Assembly (NCBI GenBank): GCA_963921195.1
Contig: OY992537.1
Span: forward strand, 204,872,581-204,936,580
Direction: 5' to 3'
Source: Pegoplata infirma
Lineage: Eukaryota; Arthropoda; Insecta; Diptera; Anthomyiidae
DNA length: 64,000 bases
Shown here one piece after another: positions 47,501 to 59,500 of the stretch (its first letter is position 1; each line of letters opens with the position of its first letter). A program made the position numbers and the translations under genes. The notes beneath the pieces are model-generated. The model was not told the origin of the DNA, ran no database searches, and was given only the letters and a program-made list of their open reading frames with translations.

Positions 47501-50500
47501 TAAAAAATTACTTTTTTATCATGGTTTGTTGTGGTAATTTAACAGAGTTGAATGGGTTTACATTAAAATATTATTGCAAAAGTTTAAAAATAGCGTTTTA
47601 AATGTACTTCCGCGAAATTCCGCGAAAGTTTTCCGCAAATTTTTTTTTTTTTACAAAAAATTTTGTTTCTGTAATGTGTCGTATTCTACACATTTTCATA
47701 AATTATTATCAAAATAAAACAAGCTAATACTACTTTTTTCTAAAAAAGTAGTATTAGAGTACTTTTTTCTAAAAAAAAGTAGTATTAGAGTACTTTTTTA
47801 GAAAAGGCAGTAGTAGAGTACTTTTTTTTAGAAAAAAAATAGTTTTTCAAAAAAGTACCTTTTTTTTTGAAAAAGTCCCTTTTTTTAAAAAAAAAGTACT
47901 TATTTTAGAAAAAAAAGTACTTATTTTTTTTAAAAAAAAAGTACTTTTTGTTTTAAAAAATATACTTTTTCCTAAAAAAAGGAAATTTTTCCAAAAAAAT
48001 GTACTTTTTCTAAAAAAGTACTTTTTTAAAAAAAAAATAAGTACTTTTTTCTAAAATAAGTACTGTTTTTAAAAAAGGTACTTTTTCATAAAAAAGGTAC
48101 TTTTTTAAAAAACTACTTTTTTCTAAAAAACAGTACTTTTTTCTAAAAAAAAGTACTCTAATACTACTTTTTCTAAAAAAAGTACTCTAATACTACTTTT
48201 TGAGAAAAAAGTACTTGTTTTAAAAAGTACCTTTTTTAAAAAAAGTTGTAAAAAAGTACTTTTTTAGGAAATGTATTTTTTAGGATATGTACTTTTTTCT
48301 AAAAAAGTACTCTAATACTACTTTTTTAGAAAAAAGTACTCTAATACTACTTTTTAGAAAAAAGTACTTTTTTTTAAAAAAAAAGTACTTATTTTAGAAA
48401 AAAGTACCTTTTTTAAAAAAGTTGTAAAAAAGTACTTTTTTAGGAAATGTATTTTTTTTTTAAGAATAAGTCCTTTTTTGTCTAAAAAAAATATTTTTCT
48501 CAAAAGTACTTTGTTTCAAAAAGTACTTTTTGCCCAAAAATAAAGTTTTTTCCAAAAAAAGTACATTTTTTCTAAAAAAGTAATATGTTTTTTTTTAATA
48601 ATTTTTTTTTTTTTTTTTGTTTATTTTTTATTTACCCGGTATTTACCCATGATGGGTAGAATCCCATCACTATCCATAACAAATCCCTTAAGGTTTTTTT
48701 TAGTTTTGTGATAAATTTTTTTTACACGCATTTGAAGTTGGTGAACTATTTTTATAATTATAATTACTTGAAAACTGTATAAGAGACGTATACTTAATTT
48801 TGTAATTGTGGAATATTTTTAATAATTCGGCCATTTAGTAAGTACTGGACCGATTGAAACGAAATTCAAACCGATTATAGCTGAAGTAATTTCGAGCTTA
48901 AGTTTGGACGCTGTTCCCCACATGTCCAATAAGGGCACCACCAGGGGCCCCTAAAGTAAGACATATTTAGTATACAAATCAAATCACCATCTTCAAATGC
49001 GTGTAAAAAAATCTGGCACTAAACTTAGAAAAATTCTTGATTGTTTCATTTGCTTTTGTTTTCACCCCATTCCAATGCGGAAAGTTCGATTTTGTATCAC
49101 TGTGAAATTATTTATTTAATTATTTCTTCCAAAAACTTACTTAACGGCACTGCTATACCATAATGTTTTTCACCAAATGGTTCTCCTATCTGCATTAACT
49201 CACAATTTCTTTGTACATAATATTGCAAATTTGGTGTCTCCAATAAAAATGCATATTTTTCTTTGCCTCGGTTAACACGTTCCATACCCTCCTTATTGCT
49301 GGCTGTAAATGCTTCCGGTTTGAAAGAGATCATTTTATTCCATGCCAAACGATAGTCGGTTTCATTTGATTCCGAAAAGAGCTGTGACGTGGAACCACCT
49401 TTGACGGTGCCAAATTGTATTTTATTCTGTTGTACCAAATCGTGTAGATTTTGTACAGAACCCACTAGTTTAGAGCCAGTGATAAAAGCAGTCAATTTAG
49501 CGAGGTAAGTTTGACATATCAAAAGTGCAAAAATCCACCAAAAAGCAGTAAATAAACGCATTGGCAAGCCTCTAAAAAGAAATAAGAAAGATTAAACTTT
49601 AAATTAGAGATGGGTGCGTGAGTGTTTTTTTAATTCACACTCACTCACTCACGCTCAAGACAGGAATTTTCGAATCACGCACACTCACTCACGAGTATTT
49701 TTTTTTACACACAGTCACGTGAGTAAATTTAATACAATTCACACTCACGTGCACTCACGCAAGCTACACTCACACTCACGTTTACACACGAAACTCCTAT
49801 TTATACAAAAAAAAAAAAAATCAAAATCTAAAATTTCTAAAATGCTTTTTTCGGGAAGAAATCTTAAGTTAAGCTAAATTTAACAATTTTGTTGTTGCTT
49901 TTTTTGGTACGAAAGGAAATATAAATAGAAAATAAATCGCGCAAACTCACGCAAAAAAAATTGACTCATGCACACTCACTCACGCAATTTTTTTCTTTTT
50001 AACTTTTCCACTTGTTTACATTTAAAAGAATTTTTCAAAAAACGGATCCAGAGTTCCTTACTGCGAAAATATTCGCCACCGGCTGGACTACTTTTTTGAT
50101 TGATTGTTTCTACCACATTATTTTAAGATTAATTTTATTAATTTTTTTTTTTTTAGAATTGTTCTCATACCTCGGTAATAAATCACAGCCCACACACAGA
50201 ATGGAACCGATATGTAGCCACAAGGTATTCCTTAAAACCCAGGCGTTCTCAGCTATAGAAGTATCTTTGTCGACAACTGTTATCTCCCAATCTGGCTGAG
50301 ATAATCTAAAATGATAAAATAGAAAAGTTATAAAATATAAAATATATAAAACAGAATTAAAACTCAACTCATAAGGTACAATGCAATTTAGTAATATTTC
50401 TAAGAATTAAAAATATGAAATAAAAATTCAAACCTTACGGACATTTTTCAAGACTTGAAAAGTTTTACTAAAGGTTGCAACTCTGAGAAAATCTACTATA

Positions 50501-53500
50501 GTGTAAGAAATTACAACTGCGTTAGAAAAAGTTAAAAATATATTGATTAGTTCGTGCTAAACGATAACATATGGGTAATGAAATGTTATATGATTCTCAT
50601 ATCATTTTCTCAAATGTACGTTTAAATAGTTGATTTTAATCTTACACACCTAAAGTGACAATCGAAAAGTGCTGACGAAGAAAGGGTGGCTGTCAACATC
50701 TGCACTTAGCCTGTGTTGTCAATTAATCATTGTACAACAACAATTACACTGTGCTCGAATTTGACAATCTGGGTACCCTGCTGGTAAAGTTTTCGAACAC
50801 GCTGAATTCGATGGTGCTAGCCGTTTTTCGAAGTTAGCGCTCGTATTCGCGATATTCTCGATTTAAAATTTAAATGCTCAAGTACAATTAAAACGCTATT
50901 TTTAAACTTATGCAATAATTTTAAAATTTAACCCATATAACTCTGTTAAATTACCACAACAAACCATGATAATGTACATTTTTTCGCGAAAAATTTTTTG
51001 TTCGCGAAAAAATCTTATTTTTCGTGAAAAAATTAATTTTTAGTTTAATTTAAATTTACGACACCCATCTGGTAAAGCTTGTTCGTGTATACTAAATCTT
51101 ATTGTAATATCAGTTTGTTTTCAAAGTTAGCGTTTGTATTAGCGATAATCGCGAAAAAAAACAATTATTTTCACGAAAAAACAAAAATGTTTTATTCCAT
51201 ATTTACACAATTGCTGATGTTTTGTTATCTTAACTCTATTAAATGTACAAAAAATAAGATAGCACTCTAATTTTTATTCGCGAATATTTTTTTCGCAAAA
51301 TTTTTTTTTGCGATTTTTATACCCTCCACTCTAGTGATAGAGGGTATATATAAGTTTGTCATTCCGTTTGTAACACATCGAAATATTGGTCTAGGACCCC
51401 ATAAAGTATATATATTCATGATCCTTGATCGATTTTAAGTCGATCTAGCGATGTCCGTCCGTCCGTCCGTCCGTCCGTCCGTCCGTCTGTCTGTCTGTCT
51501 GTCCGTTGAAAACACGCTAACTTTTGAAAGACTTTACGGAGGCTCCTGAAGTTTGACATATATGTTCTTCATTTACCGGGTCAGGTTGGTATTGCAATCC
51601 AGCGAAATCGGTCCAGTGGTTCAAAAGTTATGAGCAAAACAGTAAATTTCGGGAAGGGTATTTTTCGAATTTACAAGATTAAAACCACTATAACTTTCGA
51701 AGGACAATTCTGAGGGGACTGAAGCTTAGCATATATTTTTGTTGTTCCCCAAGGCTGTTTGGTTTTGAATTTCAGCAAAATCGGTTCAGTGGTTCAAAAG
51801 TTATAAGCAATGCACTGAATTTCAGATTTGTTTCACCTTAAACTGTTGAAAACTCGTTAAACAAGTTTTGATAGCATGGTGAAATACCAGTTTTGTAAAA
51901 CTTGTTGTTGTTTGTTTTCTTGTCGTGGGGTGCAGTTTAGTTGTTAGACAAGTAAATATTTGTTATTGTTAGTGTAACTGTATGTAACGGGAAAAAATCA
52001 AGTAAAGTATGTGTATGATTGAATGTTAATTTCTTTTTGGTTTTTAAAGAAAAGGATGGTAATATAAAAAGAGGAAAATATGTGAAATAGTTTTTTTTTT
52101 TGTATTACATATATGTAGGTATAAAACAACAAAAATATTTTACAAAGTAATTTGTTACTCAAAGAATTTGTACACTAAAAAAAATTTACACTCAAAAAAA
52201 AATTTACACTCAAAAAAAAAAAATGTTACACTCAAAAAAAAAATTTACACATTATTATTTTTTTGAATGAAATGGCAGACTCAAAAAAATGTTGACAGTC
52301 AAAAAAATTCTACACTCAAAAAAATTTGATTGATTAAAAGAAAGTTTGACTCAAAATAATATACATATTTCTAATAAAAAATTTGTAATGCAATTTTTTT
52401 AAATTTTTTTTAGAAAATTACTATCAGATAACATTGTGGAGGGTATTCATAGATTCGACCAAGTCGAATTAAATTTTTCTACTTGTTTTATTTTTATTTT
52501 GATATAAATTTATGAAAATGTGTAGCATACGACACATTACAGAAACAAAATTTTTTGGAAAAAAAAAAAAAATTTCGCCGAAAACTTTTCGCGGAATTTC
52601 GCGGAATTAAAACGCTATTTTTAAACTTTTGCAATAATTTTTATACCCTCCAACTACAGTATGGGGGTATACTCACTTCGTCATTCCGTGTGTAACGCAT
52701 CGAAATATCGGTCGGGGACCCCATAAAGTATATATATTATTGATCAGTGATCGATTCTAAGACATTTTAGCGATGTCCGTCCGTCCGTCCGTCCGTCCGT
52801 CTGTCCGTCCGTCCGTCCGTCTGTCCGTCCGTCCGTCTGTAGTTAACACGATGCAGTCCAAAATAAAAGAGCTATGAACCTCAAGTTTGGCACAAATATG
52901 TCTTATGTTCCTAGGCAGGTTAAGTTCGGAAATTGGCCAAATCGGACCAGGGGGAAAAAAGTTCCCCCTTGAAGAACTAAACCAACCTCTAAAAAAATAC
53001 ACGTTTTTACATGTTTTTTTGTATTTTTGTTAAATAAATGAAACATTTGGTATATTTATCGCGATGGGAAGGTGCTCTCAACGTGCCCCACTGACCCATT
53101 CAACTCCCCCCCCCCCCCCCCAAAAAAAGAAACGCCCCTGTAAATTTTTTTTTTACATTTTGGAGGGTATAAAAGATTCGGCACAGCCGAATTTAACACT
53201 CTCACTTGTTTAATTTAAATTCATTCAACTCTGTTAAATAACCACAACAAACCATGATAAAATTTTATGGCGAAAAATATTTTTTGTTCGCGAAAAAATC
53301 TTATTTTTCGTGAAAAAATTTGTTCAACACATTTTTTTTAGTCTGATTTAAATTTACGATCTGGTAAAGCTTGTTCGTGTATACTAAATCCCATTGTAAT
53401 ATCAGTTTTTTTTTTTTTTTTAAGTTAGCGTTAGTATTAGCGACTATCGCGATAAAATCCTTTTATTTTCAAGTAAAAAAAAAACAATGTTTTATTTCAT

Positions 53501-56500
53501 ATTTACACAATTGATAAATTTCTGTAATATAAACTCTATTAAAAGTACAAAAAATAACAAAGCGCTCTAAATTTTATTAAAAATCGCGAAAAAAATTTCG
53601 CGAAAAATTTTTTTCGCGATTTTTTTTATTTTTATTTTAATATAAATTTATGAAAATGTGTAGAATACGACACATTACAGAAGCAAAATGTTTTGTAAAA
53701 AAATAACGGAAAAAAATTTTCGCGGAGTTTCGCGGAAGTACAATTAAAACGCTATTTTTAAACTTTTGCAATAATTTTTTAATTTAAATTCATTCAACTC
53801 TCTTGAATTACCACAACAAACCATGATAATGTAAATTTTTTCGCGAAAAAATCTTATTTTTTTTGAAAAAATCTTATTTTTTGTGAAAAAATTAGTTTAA
53901 TACAATTTTTTTTAATCTGATTTAAATTTACGACACCCATCTGGTAAAGCTTGTTCGTGTATACTAAATCCCATTGTAGTATCAGTTTTTTTTTTTTCAA
54001 AGTATTAGCGGTAATCGCGAAAAAAAAATTTATTTTCAAGTAAAAAAAATATGTTATTCCATATTTATACAATTACTCAATTTCTGTCATCTAAACTCTA
54101 TTAAATGTACAAAAAATAAGAAAGCACTCTAAATTTTATTTGAGAAATTTTTTTTCGCGAAATTTTTTTCGCTATTTTATTTTTTTTATATTAATTTATG
54201 AAAATGTGAAGAATACGACACATTATAGAAACAAAATTTTTTGTAAAAAAAAAAAATTACGGAAAACTTTCGCGAAATTTCGCGGAAGTACATTTAAATC
54301 GCTATTTTTAAACTTTTGCAATAATATTTTAATGTACACCCATTCAACTCTGTTAAATTACAACAACAAACCATGCATTTTTTCGCGAAAAATATTTTTT
54401 GTTCGCGAAAAATCTTATTTTTCATGAAAAAATTTGTTTGATACCATTTTTTTAGTCTGATTTAAATTTACGACACTTATCTGGTAAAGCTTGTTCGTGT
54501 ATACTAAATCAAATTGTAACATCAGCTTTTTTTCAAAGTTAGCGTTTGTATTAGCGATAATGACGTAAAAAAATCAATGTTTTATTCCATATTTACTCAA
54601 TTACTGAATTCCTGTCATCTTAACTCTATTAAATATACAAAAAATAAGATAGCACTCTAAATTTTATTTGCGAATATTTTTTTTTTGCGAAATTATTTTT
54701 TTTCGCGATTTTTTTATTTTGATATAAATTTATGAAAATGTGTAGCATGCGACACATTACAGAAACAAAATTTTTTGGAAAAAAAAAAATTTCGCCGAAA
54801 ACTTTTCGCGGAATTTCGCGGAAGTACATTTAAAACGCTATTTTTTAACTTTTGCAATAATATTTTATTGTAAACCCATTCAACTCTGTTAAATTACCAC
54901 AACAAACCATGATAAAATTTTTTGGCGAAAAATATTTTTTGTTCGCGAAAAAATCATATTTTTCGTGAAAAAATTAGTTTGATACCATTTTTTTAGTCTG
55001 ATTTAAACTTAAGACACCCATCTGGTAAACCTTGTTCGTGTTTACTAAACCCCATTGTAACATCAGTTTTTTTTTTTTCAAAGTTAGCGTTTGTATTAGC
55101 GATAATCGCGATAAACATTTTTTTTATTTTCACGTAAAAAAATCAATGTTTAATTCCATATTTACTCAATTGCTGAATTTCAGTCACCCAAACTCTATTA
55201 AATCTACAAAAAATAAGAAAGCACTCTAAATTTTATTTGAGAATTTTTTTTTCGCGAAATTTTTTTCTCGATTTTTTTTTTGATATTAATTTATAAAAAT
55301 GTGTAGAATACGACACATTATAGAAACAAAATTTTTTGTAAAAAAAAAAAAAATTGCGGAAAACTTTCGCGGAATTTCGCGGAAGTACATTTAAAACGCT
55401 ATTTTTAAACTTTTGCAATAACATTTTAATGTAAACCCATTCAACTGTGTTAAATTACCACAACAAACCATGATAAAATTTTTTGGCGAAAAATATTTTT
55501 TGTTCGCGAAAAAATCTTATTTTTCGTGAAAAATTTGATTAACACGTTTTTTTTAGTCTGATTTAAATTTACGATCTGGTAAAGCTTGTTCTTGCATACT
55601 AAATCCCATTGTAATATCAGTTTTTTTTTACAGTTAGCGTTTGTATTAGCGATAATCGCGATAACTTTTATTTTCAAGTAAAAAAAAAACAATATTTTAT
55701 TCCATATTTACAATTGCCGAATTTCTGTCACCCAAACTCTATTGAATGTACACAAACTAAGATATTCGCGAAAAAAAATTTTTCGCGAAACTTTTTTCGC
55801 GTTTTTTTTTATTTTTTTTATTTTGATAATAATTTATGAAATTGTGTAGAATACGACACATATTACAGAAACAAAATTTTTTGTAAAAAAAAAAAAAAAT
55901 TGCGGAAAACTTTCGCGGAAGTACATTCAAAACGCTATTTTTAAACTTTTGCAATAATATTTTAATGTAAACCCATTCTACTCTGCTAAATTACCACAAC
56001 AAACCATGATAAAATTTTATGGCGAAAAATATTGTTTGTTCGCGAAAAAATCTTATTTTTCGTGAAAAGATTTGTTTAACACATTTTTTTTAGTCTGATT
56101 TAAATTTACGATCTGGTAAAGCTTGTTCGTGTATACTAAATCCCATTGTAATATCAGTTTTTTTTTTACAGTTAGCGTTTGTATTAGCGATAATCGCGAT
56201 CATTTTTATTTTCAAGTAAAAAAACAACAATATTTTATTCCATATTTACAATTGCCGAATTTCCAAACTCTATTAAATGTACAAAAAATAATATAGCTCT
56301 CTCAATTTTATTATATTAGAAAATTCATTGTTTTTTTCGCGAAAAAAAAAAATTTTTTCAAAAAATTTTGATTCTGTAATGTCTCGTATTCTATACATTT
56401 TCATAAATTAATATCAAAATAAAAAAAAATCATAAAAAAAACAATATTTTATTCCATATTTACACAATAACTTTATTTATGTCATCTAAACTCTATTAAA

Positions 56501-59500
56501 TGTACAAAAAATAAGATAGCACTCTAAATTATATTCGCAAAAAATTTTTTCGCGAAATTTTTTTCGCGATTGTTTTTTTATTTTGATATTAATTTATGAA
56601 AATGTGTAGAATACGACACAGAAACAAAATTTTTTGTAAAAAAAAAAAAAAATCGCTGAAAACTTGTCGCGGAATTTCGCGGAAGTAATATTAAAACATT
56701 ATTTTTTTAACTTTCGCAATAATTTTTAAATTTAAACCCATTCAACTCTCTTGAATTACCATAACAAACCATGATAATGTACATTTTTTCGCGAAAAATA
56801 TTTTTTGTTCGCGAAAAAATCTTATTTTTCGTGAAAAAATTAGTTTGCTACCATTTTTTTAGTCTGATTTAAATTAACGACACCCATCTGGTAAAGCTTG
56901 TTCGTGTGTACTAAATCCCATTGTAATATCAGTTTTTTTTTCAAAGTTAGCGTTTGTATTAGCGATAATCACGTAAAAAAATCAATGTTTTATTCCATAT
57001 TTACTCAATTGCTGAATTTCTGTCATCTAAACTCTATTAAATATACAAAAAATTAGATAGCACTCTAAATTTTATTCGCGAATATTTTTTTTTTTGCGAA
57101 TATTTTTTTTTCGCGATTTTTTTATTTTTATTTTGATATAAATTTATGAAAATGTGTAGCATACGACACATTACAGAAACAAAATTTTTTGTAAAAAAAA
57201 AAAAAATTCGCCGAAAACTTTTTGCGGAATTTCGCGGAAGTACATTTAAAACGCTATTTTTAAACTTTTGCAATAATATTTTAATGTAAACCCATTCAAC
57301 TCTGTTAAATTACCACAACAAACCATGATAAAATTTTTTGGCGAAAAATATTTTTTGCTCGCGAAAAAATCTTATTTTTCGTGAAAAAATTTGTTTAACA
57401 CATTTTTTTTAGTCTGATTTAAATTTACGATCTGGTAAAGCTCGTTCGTGTATACTAAATCCCATTGTAATATAAGTTTTTTTTTTACAGTTAGCGTTTG
57501 TATTAGCGATAATCGCGATCATTATATATTTTTATTCCATATTTACAATTGCCGAATTTCCAAACTCTATTACACAGAAAATAATATCGTATATTTTATT
57601 TTAATTAAAATTTTAATTGTTTTTTAATTTAATATTAATTCAACTTTTAATTAATATAATTAATTTTTTAATTAAATTTTTAACTTTATTTTAGTTAATA
57701 TTTTAATTGTTTTCAAATTTAATATTAATTAAGTATTTAATTTATATAATTAAATGTTTAATTAAATTTGTAGCTTTACTTATTTTTTTGTTTTGTTTTC
57801 CGTGTGTGTGCGAGTGTGTGTTTTTCTCTTGCATTGTATTACATACAAAAAAAATACATAAGTATAAAAAGTTTGTTGAAAGTTTTTTTTATTTTTCGCA
57901 TAGGTTTTTGAATACTCATTTTGTTTATAGTTTTATGTGTATGTATATGAAAGGTTTATAATCAACTTTATTAATTCATCTCACTGACTATGTCTTTACG
58001 GCATAAAAAAATTTGGTAAAGTTTGAAGAAATATATTTTTTTAAACTATTTTATTCAAAAAGAATGTTTTTAAAAATTATTTTTTTTTAATATATTTTTA
58101 ATTAATTTTTTTAATTTATTCAATTAAAATTTTAATTATTTTTTTTTTAAATTTTAATAAAATTTTTTAATTTATAGTATTAAGTTTTTAATTAAATAAA
58201 TATCCATTTATTTTTAATTAACGACATACAAATATTTTTAATTTATTTGCGCATTTTAGTGATTGGTCCGGATTTAATTAATTTTTTAATTAAATCTACG
58301 AATTTTTTAATTAAATATTTTTTTTATTTTTTTCTGTGTAAATGTACAAAAAATAATATAGCACTCTAAATTATATTATATTAGAAAATTCATTGTTTTT
58401 TTCGCGAAAAAAAAAATTTCGCGAAAAATTTTTTTTTTCAAAAAATTTTGATTCTGTAATGTCTTGTATTCTATACATTTTCAAAAATTAATATCAAAAT
58501 AAAAAAAAAATCGTAAAAAAAAATTTCGCGAAAAAAATGTTTAGCGGAATTTTTTTTCGCAGAATTTTTTTTTCGCGTAAAAAACAATGAATTTTCTAAA
58601 TTTATATTAAAAAATTATCCCAAAAGTAAACAATTTTTTTTTTTGAATCTTTAGCATTACAATTTTAATTTTTTTTTCGTGTAATTTTTTTTTTCGCGTA
58701 AAAAACAATGAATTTTCTAAATTTATATTAAAAAATTATACCAAAAGCAAAAAAAAAAAATGTTTGTTGGTACTTTAGCATTACAATTTTAAATCGCGAA
58801 TATCGCGAATACGAGAGCTAACTTCGAAAAACGGCTAGCACCATTGAATTCAGCGTACTCGAATTAACTTTACCAGTAGGGTGCCAAGCTTGTTAAAAAA
58901 AGTGTCAAATTCGAGCACAGTGAAATTATTATTTCTCAGAAATAATTAATATGGACTCATACCAAAATAAATAAAAACTTACAGTTATAAAACATTAAAT
59001 TGTTAACTCATTTAAAAATTTTATATATCCAGTCAATTTACTAACCTTCCCAAAACTTTAAACACCAACGACATAATTAACAGGGCTATCAACAAATAAA
59101 ACCATACCAATTTTGAAAAAGGGTCTAGAAATGCAAATGATTCTTTCGGCGGTGGTTTAGGTTTATTAAATAAAATACTAACACCCAATTGCATAAAGGG
59201 TACCGTAAAGTCCACCACAGATCGACGGGCCTGGGTAATAGTTAAATCACAAATTCCCAACTGAGCATTCTGAAAAAAGAAATTTGATAATTTTAAATTA
59301 GTTTAAAGAAACATTTTTGGTCGAAAATTTATTTTTAGACATACATTATCTATTAATTGTCGTATAATACCATTCCATTCTTCTGTAATAGGATCTTTAG
59401 AACCATAGTTATTATCCGGTACCGGATCAAATACAAAATCAAAATGACATACTTTAGACAGTTCATAAATTAAATCCACAGCATAACCCTCAAATCTTTC

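Larger units (their letters stand above)
50935..57572. repeat. 550 bp tandem units with TTCGCGAAAAA motifs
   Basis: The marker ACCATGATAA (or a variant) is at 50963, 53251, 53820, 54370, 54906, 55467, 56003, 56768 and 57322. Spacings are 536-569 except 765 (an inverted piece near 56330-56430) and 2288, which falls to 539 once the two DINE-like elements are removed. Each unit contains CTGGTAAAGCTTGTTCGTG and AAAGTTAGCGTTTGTATTAGCGATAATCGCG, a diverged form of the element's own terminus. Confidence 0.85.
50747..58922. mobile_element. 8.2 kb TIR element with internal 550 bp tandem units, in a receptor intron
   Basis: The left end CACTGTGCTCGAATTTGACA and the right end read inverted share this 20-mer, then CTGGTAAAGTT, ACGCTGAATTC, ATGGTGCTAGCCGTTTTTCG and TATTCGCGATATTC, a TIR of about 130 bases with small indels. 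AATTA at 50742-50746 recurs at 58924-58928, one base off the right end, so the duplication is uncertain. Nested inside are family A and B DINE-like elements and a TA MITE. No transposase is visible. Confidence 0.8.

Noticed and set aside
45830..48600. CRISPR-like array of short palindromic repeats
   Set aside because: There are no unique spacers of constant length, the unit is a degenerate simple satellite, and the genome is eukaryotic.
49112..49140. SKFLEEIIK ending of the S2 exon frame
   Set aside because: It follows a GTAAGT donor; splicing at 49141 to 44927 recreates NAPYRSNISVGIL, the normal S2 continuation.
52757..53002. Frame with repeated GRTDRRTDGRTD
   Set aside because: Translation of the (GTCY)n microsatellite core of a DINE-like element.
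50747..58922. Assigning the 8.2 kb element to Transib because it ends CACTGTG
   Set aside because: The flanking AATTA copies are offset by one base and AT-only, and no transposase is seen, so the superfamily is left open.
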